Assembly (NCBI GenBank): GCA_002394385.1
Contig: DGTS01000015.1
Span: 140,178-204,177 of the forward strand
Reading direction: 5' to 3'
From: Prevotella sp. UBA4330
GTDB taxonomy: Bacteria; Bacteroidota; Bacteroidia; Bacteroidales; Bacteroidaceae
Length of the DNA: 64,000 bases
Position 1 is the stretch's first letter. Each line of letters begins with the position of its first letter. Under the pieces are notes generated by a model. That model did not search any database and was not told where the DNA came from. It was given only the letters and a program-made list of their open reading frames with translations. This document shows, piece after piece, positions 41,315 to 48,918 of the stretch. The translations under genes were made by a program, and so were the position numbers.

Positions 41315-42769
41315 ATGAAAGCAATCAAATATCTCGTAAGCGGCCTGCTCATGCTCAGCATGTCAGTGGCTGCAAATGCTCAAGAGGCTGACTATAACAC
41401 CATGCTTGAGCCGATTATGAAAGAACTGAAGGCTAACCCTACTGACAAGAATGCCGCTAAGGATCTGCTGAAAGCCTACAACAAGACTTTCAAGAAGGAC
41501 CCCGAGGCCCTGACAGCACTTGGAAATGCCTATCTCACAGTGAAGAACTACGAAATGGCTAACCACTATGCCGACCTCGCCATTGCCCGCAACAAGACCT
41601 ACGGACATGCTTACATCCTCAAGGGTGACATCCAGGCAATGCAGGACGACGGCGGCGGCGCTGCCATGTGGTATCGTCAGTCAGTGGAACTCGACCCAAA
41701 GAATCCTCAGGGATACATGAGTTATGCTAACGTTTATCGTAAGATAGACCCAGCAGAGTCTGAGCGTATGCTCAACGAACTGAAGAAGAACGTGCCCGAC
41801 TTCCCTATCGAGGCAGAGGCAGCACACTCTTTCTATTCTACAGGCAACTACGAGAAGGCAATGGACTACTTCCTGAAGGCTGACATCTCAAAACTTGAGG
41901 AGTCTCATCTTACAGAGTATTCTGTGGCTGCCACATCTGTAGGCAACCGCGAGAAGGCTCTTGAGGTGGCTAAGGCAGGTATCTCTAAGTATCCTGAGAA
42001 CGTTTCTTTCATACGCTTGGCACTCATCAACACCATCGGTCTCGAGCAGTATGCAGACGCCTTGAACTATGCTGAGAAACTGGTGAACAAGGAAGGCGAA
42101 AACAACTCTGGCGACCTCTGCTACTATGGTCAGGCTCTTGCTGGCAACCAGCGCCATGCCGAGGCCATCAGCAAGTACGAGAAGGCTCTGAGCGTTGACG
42201 CTACTAACATCATGCCTTACAAGTACATCTCTGATGCTTACAACGACATGGGTCAGGAAGACAAGGCTCTGGAGTACAGCGCAATGTATCTTGACAAGAA
42301 CCCGAACGCTAAACTCTCAGACTATCGCGACATCGCCGACATCTATGCCAACAAGATTAAGAAGGCTAAGGAGGCTGGCAACACCGCTGAGATAGATGCT
42401 AACTTCGCAAAGGTTGTAGGCGTTTACGACCAGGTAATCGCTAAGTATCCGCAGGCTAAGGTATGGGGAACCTACCAGAAGGCAAACACCGCTTTCTCTG
42501 CAGAACTTGACGACAAGGCTGCTCCTTACTTCAAGGAGGTAGTTGGTCTGTTGGAAAACCAGGCTGAGCGCTCAGAAAACGAGAACTACTATCTCGGTCG
42601 TTCTTACAGTCTCATCGGTTACTACTACTGGACAAAGAACGAACTTGACACCGCTGGTCAGTACTTCGATAAGTGCGTCAAGGTTACTCCAGACGACAAC
42701 ATCGCCAAGACTTGGTTCCAGAAGAAGGCTGAGGCAGAGGCTGCTCCTGCAGAAGAAGCAACAGAATAA
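41315..42769 (+). CDS. Exported TPR-repeat protein of the TonB cluster
   Basis: 484 residues. Signal peptide 1-22 (SVAANAQ). At least eight TPR-type helical pairs follow (PEALTALGNAYLTVKNYEMANHYADLAI, YGHAYILKGDIQAMQDDGGGAAMWYRQSVELDP, NYEKAMDYFLKA, NREKALEVAKAGISKYP, RHAEAISKYEKALSVD, QEDKALEYSAMYLDKNP, ELDTAGQYFDKCVKVTPDD in parts). The C-terminus is Ala/Glu-rich. It is a usual last member of this cluster in Bacteroidales and probably a periplasmic scaffold. It is separated from pstS by 103 bp. Confidence 0.85.
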   Translation: MKAIKYLVSGLLMLSMSVAANAQEADYNTMLEPIMKELKANPTDKNAAKDLLKAYNKTFKKDPEALTALGNAYLTVKNYEMANHYADLAIARNKTYGHAYILKGDIQAMQDDGGGAAMWYRQSVELDPKNPQGYMSYANVYRKIDPAESERMLNELKKNVPDFPIEAEAAHSFYSTGNYEKAMDYFLKADISKLEESHLTEYSVAATSVGNREKALEVAKAGISKYPENVSFIRLALINTIGLEQYADALNYAEKLVNKEGENNSGDLCYYGQALAGNQRHAEAISKYEKALSVDATNIMPYKYISDAYNDMGQEDKALEYSAMYLDKNPNAKLSDYRDIADIYANKIKKAKEAGNTAEIDANFAKVVGVYDQVIAKYPQAKVWGTYQKANTAFSAELDDKAAPYFKEVVGLLENQAERSENENYYLGRSYSLIGYYYWTKNELDTAGQYFDKCVKVTPDDNIAKTWFQKKAEAEAAPAEEATE

Positions 42770-42814
42770 CAACGTTGAACGATAAAGTATAAAGGAGCGT
42801 TAAGACTTCCTACT

Positions 42815-42892
42815 ACGAATTTCACGAATTTCACGAATTTTCAAGAGAGTCAATTTGAAATAATTCGTATGATTCGTGAAATTCGTTTTTTT
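42815..42892 (+). terminator. Long ACGAATTTC hairpin after the TPR gene
   Basis: ACGAATTTCACGAAT (42815-42829) is exactly complementary to ATTCGTGAAATTCGT (42872-42886); inner repeats extend the stem, and a run of seven T residues follows. It fits a terminator and also a repeated ATTCGTGAA element. Confidence 0.65.
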
Positions 42893-42963
42893 ATGGTATT
42901 TGTAAGCCACATACCCCGCGTAACGCTAAAGGATAGTGTGGCGAAAAAGGTCATAGCCACAAA

Positions 42964-43119
42964 GTCCCCCTCGCCCCTTGGAGAGGGGATAGGGGTGAGG
43001 CTTCGGGGAAAGGGGTGGGGTCAGTGATATAAAGGAAGAAAATAGGGGGACATCAAAGATATTGTGTGCGAGCAAAAAAACTGACCCCACCCCTGCCCCT
43101 CCCCTACAGGGGCGGGGAG
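42964..43119. repeat. Composite GC-rich inverted-repeat element, copy 1
   Basis: It consists of a CCTCGCCCCTTGGAGAGGGG palindrome, a GGGGTGGGGTCAGTGATAT arm, an AG-rich middle, the matching ACTGACCCCACCCC arm and a CCCCTACAGGGGCGGGGAG palindrome. Similar composites lie at 53451-53611 and 53671-53823. Confidence 0.7.
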
Positions 43120-43166
43120 CAAACAACAAATGTGATAAAATATCAAAACAAGTCACACGCAACGAT

Positions 43167-43304
43167 TCCCCGCCCATGTAGGGGAGGGGATAGGGGTGGG
43201 GTCAGTTATATTAAGAAGAAGAGAGAAGAAGATAAAGAGATTGAAGAAGTTGTGTGGGAAAAACACTGACCCCACCCCTGCCCCTCCCCTACAGGGGCGG
43301 GGAG
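43167..43304. repeat. GC-rich inverted-repeat element with about 38-bp arms
   Basis: The left arm CCCCGCCCATGTAGGGGAGG...GGGGTGGGGTCAGT and the right arm ACTGACCCCACCCC...CCCCTACAGGGGCGGGG are almost exact inverted copies around a 60-bp AG-rich loop (AAGAAGAGAGAAGAAGATAA). This MITE-like element ends 45 bp before the helicase gene. No gene lies in 42770-43349. Confidence 0.7.
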
Positions 43305-43349
43305 GCATTAGAAAGGATTCAAAATTAAAACATATTTAAAAGATTTCCG

Positions 43350-45281
43350 ATGTTCCAGAACACACCAGTGCAGAGCCTGCAGCAGCAACGACTGCTGTTG
43401 CAGATAGAATACAACGAGGAGCGTCAGTCCTTCCAGAAGCAGGCAGAAGCCACAGGCTTGGGAAGAAGACTGAAGCGCGGCGACGCATGGTATCCGCTGC
43501 GCATTGGCAAGTCTTATTACAACAGCCTCAACCAACGCTGCGTTGAGGTGTTCCGCACTGGCGACCAAGATATCGAGCATAACTTCGAGCCTGGTCGCCC
43601 GGTAGTGTTCTTCTCACTCATCGAAGAAGAAGGAAAAAAGAAACAACGACTCAAGTTCTTCGGCTTTACAGGCAACGTGAGTTATATCGACGGCGACCGT
43701 ATGGTGGTCTCTGTGCCCGACAGCGCTCAGATAGCCGATGTCGAGGGTACACCGAACGTGGGAATACAACTGTCGTTCGACGAAACAAGTTACCGCACAA
43801 TGTTCGATGCTCTCGAACGGACAATCAAGGCGAAGGGCAACCGACTGGCATATCTGCGCGACCTTTTCTACACCCCGCAGATGAAGACAGAGCGATTCTC
43901 GTTCTCGTCAATGCGATTCCCATACCTCAACAACACTCAGGAAGAGGCGGTCAACCAGGTGCTGCGCACCAAGGACGTGATGATAGTGCACGGACCGCCT
44001 GGCACCGGCAAGACAACAACACTCGTAGAAGCCATCTACGAGACGCTGATGCGCGAGAGTCAGGTGCTCGTCTGCGCACAGAGCAACATGGCTGTTGACT
44101 GGATATCCGAAAAACTCGTTGACCGTGGAGTGAATGTCCTGCGCATAGGAAACCCCAGTCGCGTCAACGACAAAATGCTCAGTTTCACCTACGAGCGACG
44201 TTTCGAGGCACATCCCGACTACCCCGACCTGTGGCAGTTGCGCAAGACGATACGCGAAATGCGCAACCGTCGCCATCGCGGCGACGACAGTTTCCACCAG
44301 AAGATAGAACGGCTGAAGAGCCGTGCTGCCGAGATAGAGATACGCATCAATGCCGAACTCTTCGGCGAGGCACGTGTCATAGCATCCACACTCGTGGGCA
44401 GCGCCAACCGCCTGCTTCACGGCATGCACTTCACGTCGCTCTTCATCGACGAGGCAGCACAGGCACTCGAGGCTGCATGCTGGATTCCCATGCGCCGCGT
44501 ATCGCGTGTTATCCTTGCCGGCGACCACTGTCAGTTGCCACCGACGATAAAGAGTCTTGCGGCGATGCACGGCGGACTCGACAAGACGCTGATGCAGCGC
44601 ATCGCCGAAAACCACCCCGAGGTGGTGACCCTGCTGCGCATGCAATACCGCATGAACGAGCAGATAATGCGTTTCTCCTCAGACTGGTTCTACGGCGGCA
44701 AGGTGGAGAGTGCGCCGTCGGTGCGCCATCGCGGCATCCTCGACTACGACAACCCCATAGTGTGGATAGACTCGAAGGACGCACTGCCCTGCCCCACCGA
44801 CGACGACACCGGCAACGAGACAACAGCAAACCGTTACCATGAGGAGTTCGTTGGCGAGACCTTCGGCCGCATCAACAAGCCCGAGGCAGAACTCACTCTC
44901 TCCACGCTACAGGAACTTTTCGACAAGATAGGTCGCTCACGCATCCTTGAGGAACGCATCGACGTGGGCATCATATCGCCCTACCGCGCACAGGTGCAGT
45001 ATCTGCGCCAACTCATCCGCCGGCGCGAATACTACAAGCCATACCGCAGTCTTATCTCCGTGAACACCGTTGACGGGTTCCAGGGACAGGAACGCGACAT
45101 CATCATCATCTCGCTCGTGCGTTCCAACGAGGAGGGACAGATAGGTTTCCTGCGCGACCTGCGCCGCATGAACGTCGCCATCACCCGTGCCCGCATGAAA
45201 CTCATCATCATCGGCGATGTGGAAACCCTCACCAAACATAAGTTTTACAAGCATCTGCACGAGTATATCGAGGAAATATAA
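43350..45281 (+). CDS. UPF1/IGHMBP2-like superfamily 1 helicase
   Basis: 643 residues. An N-terminal beta-barrel region (about 1-165) precedes two RecA-like domains. Helicase motifs: Q-like FPYLNNTQEEAV, I GPPGTGKTTT (about 217-226), Ia VLVCAQSNMAVDWI, II FIDEAAQALE (about 370), III ILAGDHCQLPPT, IV/V GIISPYRAQVQYLR and VNTVDGFQGQERDIIIISLVRSN, VI MNVAITRARMKLIIIGD. It is an ATP-dependent DNA/RNA helicase of the SF1B group widespread in Bacteroidetes; its role is not established. It stands alone between repeat regions. Confidence 0.9.
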   Translation: MFQNTPVQSLQQQRLLLQIEYNEERQSFQKQAEATGLGRRLKRGDAWYPLRIGKSYYNSLNQRCVEVFRTGDQDIEHNFEPGRPVVFFSLIEEEGKKKQRLKFFGFTGNVSYIDGDRMVVSVPDSAQIADVEGTPNVGIQLSFDETSYRTMFDALERTIKAKGNRLAYLRDLFYTPQMKTERFSFSSMRFPYLNNTQEEAVNQVLRTKDVMIVHGPPGTGKTTTLVEAIYETLMRESQVLVCAQSNMAVDWISEKLVDRGVNVLRIGNPSRVNDKMLSFTYERRFEAHPDYPDLWQLRKTIREMRNRRHRGDDSFHQKIERLKSRAAEIEIRINAELFGEARVIASTLVGSANRLLHGMHFTSLFIDEAAQALEAACWIPMRRVSRVILAGDHCQLPPTIKSLAAMHGGLDKTLMQRIAENHPEVVTLLRMQYRMNEQIMRFSSDWFYGGKVESAPSVRHRGILDYDNPIVWIDSKDALPCPTDDDTGNETTANRYHEEFVGETFGRINKPEAELTLSTLQELFDKIGRSRILEERIDVGIISPYRAQVQYLRQLIRRREYYKPYRSLISVNTVDGFQGQERDIIIISLVRSNEEGQIGFLRDLRRMNVAITRARMKLIIIGDVETLTKHKFYKHLHEYIEEI

Positions 45282-45342
45282 CACCGCAAAATACCATAAA
45301 CATAAACGACCATGGAGCAATTTAGAAAAATGAGACGTATAA

Positions 45343-46300
45343 GACAGAAAGACATACTTTAGACAGAAAGACATATCTTGGACAAAAAGACATATTATTG
45401 GACAGAAAGACATAAAGGACACGATATTTCTTCATGCCGCCATTTCAAACTGTAGGGGCGCACCTCCGTGTGCGCCCGCCTACATCCACAGCAAATGGGA
45501 CGGTGTTTCAAAAGAAGTCACACGCAACGACTCCCCGCAAGGAGATATAAGATGTTTGTGGGGATTAAAATGTCTCTACGGACTCAATGGACTAACGGTT
45601 TTTAGACAGAAAGACATAATTTAGACAGAAAGACATATCTTGGACAGAAAGACATACCTTGGACAGAAAGACATACTTTAGACAGAAAGACATATTATTG
45701 GACAGAAAGACATACTTTAGACAGAAAGACATATTATTGGACAGAAAGACATAAAGGACACGATATTTCTTCATGCCGCCATTTCAAACTGTAGGGGCGC
45801 ACCTCTGTGTGCGCCCGCCTGCATCCACAGCAAATGGGACGGTGTTGTTTGTGGGGATCAAAATGTCTCTACGGACTCAATGGACTAACGGTTTTTAGAC
45901 AGGAAGACATACTTTGGACAGAAAGACATATCTTGGACAAAAAGACATATTATTGGACAGAAAGACATAAAGGACACGATATTGCTGCATGCAGTCATTT
46001 CAAACTGTAGGGGCGCACCTCCGTGTGCGCCCGCCTGCATCCACAGCAAATGGGATGGTGTTGTTTGTGGGGATTAAAATGTCTCTACGGACTCAATGGA
46101 CTAACGGTTTTTAGACAGAAAGACATAATTTAGACAGAAAGACATAATTTAGACAGAAAGACATAATTTAGACAGAAAGACATAAAGGACACGATATTTC
46201 TTCATGCCGCCATTTCAAACTGTAGGGGCGCACCTCCGTGTGCGCCCGCCTGCATCCACAGCAAATGGGACGGTGTTTCAAAAGAAGAAAGGCAAAAAAG
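45343..46300 (+). repeat. Composite repeat field, left part (four arrays of GACAGAAAGACATA)
   Basis: Arrays of the 14-mer GACAGAAAGACATA, spaced 19-20 bp, start at 45343 (4 copies), 45605 (8), 45898 (4) and 46114 (4). Each array is followed by AAGGACACGATATT, then CATTTCAAACTGTAGGGGCG with its GGGGCGCACC/GTGTGCGCCC hairpin, then CCACAGCAAATGGGACGG, and three lead on through AAAATGTCTCTACGGACTC to the next array. The composite unit is about 216-293 bp. Short frames inside (such as KYVFLSNNMSFCLKYVFL) are repeat artefacts. No gene is present in 45282-46339. Confidence 0.85.
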
Positions 46301-46339
46301 GCACGATATCGCTGCGCAGTCGCCGAGCACTTAAGTACT

Positions 46340-47437
46340 TTAGTTCAGTTCATAACTCGCACTTCGTCCTCCGGCATCAGTCTTCTTCAGCACACCCTTC
46401 TTTATAAGGTCGTTAATATCACGCAATGCGGTGTCCGTAGAGCACTTCGCTATTTTCGCCCATTTCCCCGATGTCAGTTTGCCGACAAATCCGTCCAAGA
46501 GGCGGTTTATCAGTTTCCGTTGCCTGTCGTTCATCTCCACATTCCTATGCTCATCCCAGAATTTCAACTTCTCTATCGCAGCCATCACTTTCACGTCAGC
46601 CATTTCAACAGCCCTCTCCACCGTATCCAGGAACCACATTATCCAGTCTGTTATGTCCATGTTTCCGTTTTGAGTCATCTCAAGAACATCATAATACTGG
46701 CTTCTTATTTGCAATATTTCAGCAGAGATACTATAGAAACGGTGAGGCAGTTCATCGGCACGCGCCATAAGCATGTCTGTTATCGTACGAGCCATACGTC
46801 CATTACCGTCCTCAAAAGGATGTATCGTGACAAACCACAGGTGCGCTATCGCTGCCTTCACGACAGGGTCTAAAGTTTGCTGACCATTCACCCATTCAAG
46901 GAAGATGTCTATCTGTCCTGGCACATCAGAAGAGTCAGGAGCCTGAAAATGAACTTTTTCCTTACCCATAGGACCAGAAACCACCTGCATGGGTTCCTCC
47001 GACTTTCTCCAGTCAGCCACGACAATAGTCCACGCACCACTCCTTCCAGTAGGAAAAAGTGCGGCGTGCCACCCGAAAAGCCGCTCTGCTGTAAGAGCGG
47101 CATCAGCGTTCGTGACGGCATCCATCATCACCTCAACGACTCCCTCAACATAATGACTCGCACAAGGCAGACCCTCGGTCTCAAGACCCAGATGTCTTGC
47201 CACCGAAGAACGCACCTCTTCCCTGTCAAGACTCACACCCTCAATCTCTGAGGAAGACACTATATCCTCAGAAAGAGCATCCAACATGGCGGCGCTGTTA
47301 ATGTCAAAACCTAACGCACTCAGTCTGCCAGCCAAAATGCCCTGCGCATAACGCACACTCAACAGTCGGGCATTCACCCTGTCCGTGTCCCACCGAAACA
47401 ACGGCCAGTCATCTCGTTGCCATATATACATAACCAT
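46340..47437 (-). CDS. Fic-domain protein with N-terminal inhibitory helix and C-terminal winged helix
   Basis: 365 residues. Residues 1-85 match the DUF4172-type N-terminus of Fic proteins (YIWQRDDWPLFRWD, GILAGRLSALGF). They contain the inhibition motif Ser62-x3-Glu66-Gly67. The Fic core motif HPFEDGNGRMAR is at 206-217 with catalytic His206, so AMP transfer from ATP to a target hydroxyl is expected. The C-terminal 60 residues (KLTSGKWAKIAKCSTDTALRDINDLIKKGVL region) look like a winged helix. Inhibitor and catalytic domain are in one chain, so no separate antitoxin is needed. The gene interrupts a composite repeat field and has palindromes over its promoter. Confidence 0.88.
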   Translation of the reverse strand: MVMYIWQRDDWPLFRWDTDRVNARLLSVRYAQGILAGRLSALGFDINSAAMLDALSEDIVSSSEIEGVSLDREEVRSSVARHLGLETEGLPCASHYVEGVVEVMMDAVTNADAALTAERLFGWHAALFPTGRSGAWTIVVADWRKSEEPMQVVSGPMGKEKVHFQAPDSSDVPGQIDIFLEWVNGQQTLDPVVKAAIAHLWFVTIHPFEDGNGRMARTITDMLMARADELPHRFYSISAEILQIRSQYYDVLEMTQNGNMDITDWIMWFLDTVERAVEMADVKVMAAIEKLKFWDEHRNVEMNDRQRKLINRLLDGFVGKLTSGKWAKIAKCSTDTALRDINDLIKKGVLKKTDAGGRSASYELN

Positions 47438-47444
47438 TCAGAAA

Positions 47445-47455
47445 TTTGCGGCAAA
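47445..47455. promoter_or_regulatory. Palindrome TTTGC-G-GCAAA overlapping the Fic -7 element
   Basis: An 11-bp palindrome that shares bases with the -7 box (47452-47459). It shares the TTTGCGG half-site with the larger palindrome at 47510-47525 and the ACCGCAAA at 47543-47550, suggesting an operator. Confidence 0.55.
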
Positions 47456-47482
47456 TATACAAACAAAAATCAAACAAAACAA
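47452..47482 (-). promoter_or_regulatory. Promoter of the Fic gene
   Basis: TATATTTG on the minus strand (47452-47459) with a TTG (47480-47482) 20 nt upstream; the ATG is 14 bp downstream of the -7 box. Confidence 0.65.
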
Positions 47483-47509
47483 GGGATGCGGTAAAAAAAC
47501 AACTTATTC

Positions 47510-47525
47510 ACCGCAAATTTGCGGT
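47510..47525. promoter_or_regulatory. Perfect 16-bp palindrome ACCGCAAATTTGCGGT upstream of the Fic promoter
   Basis: Perfect self-complementary sequence about 30 bp upstream of the -33 element, probably an operator together with 47445-47455. The winged helix of the Fic protein is a possible binder (inference). Confidence 0.6.
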
Positions 47526-47547
47526 AAATAAGCATAACAATCACCGC

Positions 47548-48050
47548 AAAATGTCTCTACGGACTCTATGGACTAACGGTTTTTAGACAGAAAGACATAC
47601 TTTAGACAGAAAGACATATCTTGGACAAAAAGACATATTATTGGACAGAAAGACATAAAGGACACGATATTTCTTCATGCAGTCATTCAAACTGTAGGGG
47701 CGCACCTCCGTGTGCGCCCGCCTGCATCCACAGCAAATGGGACGGTGTTTCAAAAGAAGTCACACGCAACGACTCCCCGCCCCTGAAGTCCCCCTCGCCC
47801 CTTGGAGAGGGGATAGGGCTGAGGCTTCGGGGTAAGGGGTGGGGTCGGTAATATTAAGAAAGGAGATATAAGATGTTTGTGGGGATTAAAATGTCTCTAC
47901 GGACTCAATGGACTAACGGTTTTTAGACAGAAAGACATACTTTAGACAGAAAGACATATTATAGGACAGAAAGACATAAAGGACACGATATTGCTGCATG
48001 CCGCCATTTCAAACTGTAGGGGCGCACCTCTGTGTGCGCCCGCCTGCATC
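47548..48050 (+). repeat. Composite repeat field, right part (two arrays of GACAGAAAGACATA)
   Basis: The sequence rejoins the composite unit at AAAATGTCTCTACGGACTC. Arrays begin at 47586 (4 copies) and 47926 (3 copies), each followed by the same AAGGACACGATATT and GTAGGGGCGCACC segments as the left part. A GC-rich half-element (CCTCGCCCCTTGGAGAGGGG) is inserted at about 47785-47851. Confidence 0.8.
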
Positions 48051-48109
48051 CACTACATTGTTGTCATTTATAATAAAAACACGACGACACATACCGCTTG
48101 ATGGCGGTT

Positions 48110-48135
48110 CGGGCGCACACGGAGGAACGCCCCTA
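48110..48135. repeat. Inverted copy of the GGGGCGC hairpin
   Basis: GGGCGCACACGGAGG followed by AACGCCCCTAC is the reverse complement of the GTAGGGGCGCACCTCC unit, so this copy lies in the opposite orientation to those in 45.4-48.0 kb. Confidence 0.6.
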
Positions 48136-48175
48136 CATGTGGCTGACTTATAGTTTGCAATAAACCATATAATTT

Positions 48176-48356
48176 AACTTTCGCACGCTTCGCATTCTTA
48201 AGGAGTGCAGGAGTTCAGTAGTTTAGGAGTATAGACGACACTTTTGCAGGTCGTCCGCCATCGATACATTTTAACGCATAAAACTGATGTCTGCACTCCA
48301 GCCGCTAAAGCCGCGAAAACTCCTAAACTCCTATACTCCTTCTACATGCGAAAGTT
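48176..48356. repeat. 181-bp inverted-repeat element
   Basis: The ends AACTTTCGCA (48176-48185) and TGCGAAAGTT (48347-48356) are exact inverted copies, as are the inner AGGAGTATAG (48225-48234) and CTATACTCCT (48331-48340). It resembles a non-coding miniature element. Confidence 0.6.
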
Positions 48357-48381
48357 GAGCCATATAACACTTGGAGACTTT

Positions 48382-48470
48382 GTCAGGAGACATTCCTGAG
48401 GATGTCAGGAGACATTCCTGAGGTGGTCAAATGTATATAAGTGAGGTGGTCAGGAGGCACAAGTGAGGGA
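48382..48470 (+). repeat. Tandem GTCAGGAGACATTCCTGAGG repeat
   Basis: Two exact 20-bp copies at 48382-48401 and 48404-48423, with a degenerate third near 48447. Each contains the palindrome CAGGA-N5-TCCTG. The rest of 48471-48584 shows no gene. Confidence 0.65.
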
Positions 48471-48584
48471 GTGATTAGGGTCTAATCACTCAGCCGTAAG
48501 GCGCAAGTGGGAGGGCAGAGAGGCAGCACAAACACCAAAGGGAGAAATGATGACGGGAATACAACACGTTTTTACATAATATAA

Positions 48585-48616
48585 AAATCCCCGACGCAAT
48601 GAAGCATCGGGGATTT
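48585..48616 (-). terminator. Terminator of the LRR/77-aa peptide unit
   Basis: AAATCCCCGA (48585-48594) pairs perfectly with TCGGGGATTT (48607-48616); on the minus strand the stem ends in ATTT followed by TTATAT. Confidence 0.75.
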
Positions 48617-48664
48617 GAAATAGAATATTACTGTTTTTGTTACTACATTTTCTTATAGCACTGA

Positions 48665-48898
48665 TTAACGGCTCCAGATTTCATCGTTAGCATCTTCACC
48701 AAACTCAGCAACGTCGAAACCGCCTATCTTTTCACTCTTGTCCAGATAGCCTTCGTTTTTCCACTCTGCAGGGGCATACTCACCTTCAGTACCCCACTGC
48801 GTTCCTCTGTTGAGAGTATATGTTTTGCTGGCGCAAATCATTTCAGAAGCCTCGGCATCTATTACAAAGAGTCTCGGGCTTATATATGTCTTTTTCAT
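48665..48898 (-). CDS. 77-residue peptide of unknown function (MKKTYISP family-like)
   Basis: 77 residues: a conserved-looking start (MKKTYISPRLFVIDAEASEM, then ICAS) followed by a polar, acidic, Gly/Trp-containing end (GFDVAEFGEDANDEIWSR). There is no signal peptide or membrane segment. Short proteins beginning MKKTYIxP and ending in variable acidic tails are common in Prevotella and Bacteroides, and their function is not known to me. The gene lies 20 bp after the LRR protein gene and before a terminator, so both are likely on one mRNA. The ...MICAS segment followed by a variable tail resembles a leader/core layout, but no modifying enzyme gene is nearby. Confidence 0.7.
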   Translation of the reverse strand: MKKTYISPRLFVIDAEASEMICASKTYTLNRGTQWGTEGEYAPAEWKNEGYLDKSEKIGGFDVAEFGEDANDEIWSR

Positions 48899-48918
48899 CG
48901 TTTATGTCCTCCTATTCT

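Noticed and set aside
45592..45774. Open frame giving a KYVFLSNNMSFCLKYVFL-type repeat peptide
   Set aside because: It is only the translation of the GACAGAAAGACATA array; all such frames over the arrays lack promoter and codon character.
46340..47437. Fic gene as part of a two-gene toxin-antitoxin operon
   Set aside because: No small partner gene is adjacent; the inhibitory motif is in the same chain, so a separate antitoxin is not expected.
45343..47978. Possible CRISPR array from regularly spaced 14-bp repeats
   Set aside because: The gaps are only 5-6 bp and themselves repeat (CTTTA, TCTTG, TTATTG); no cas genes and no 30-40 bp unique spacers are present.
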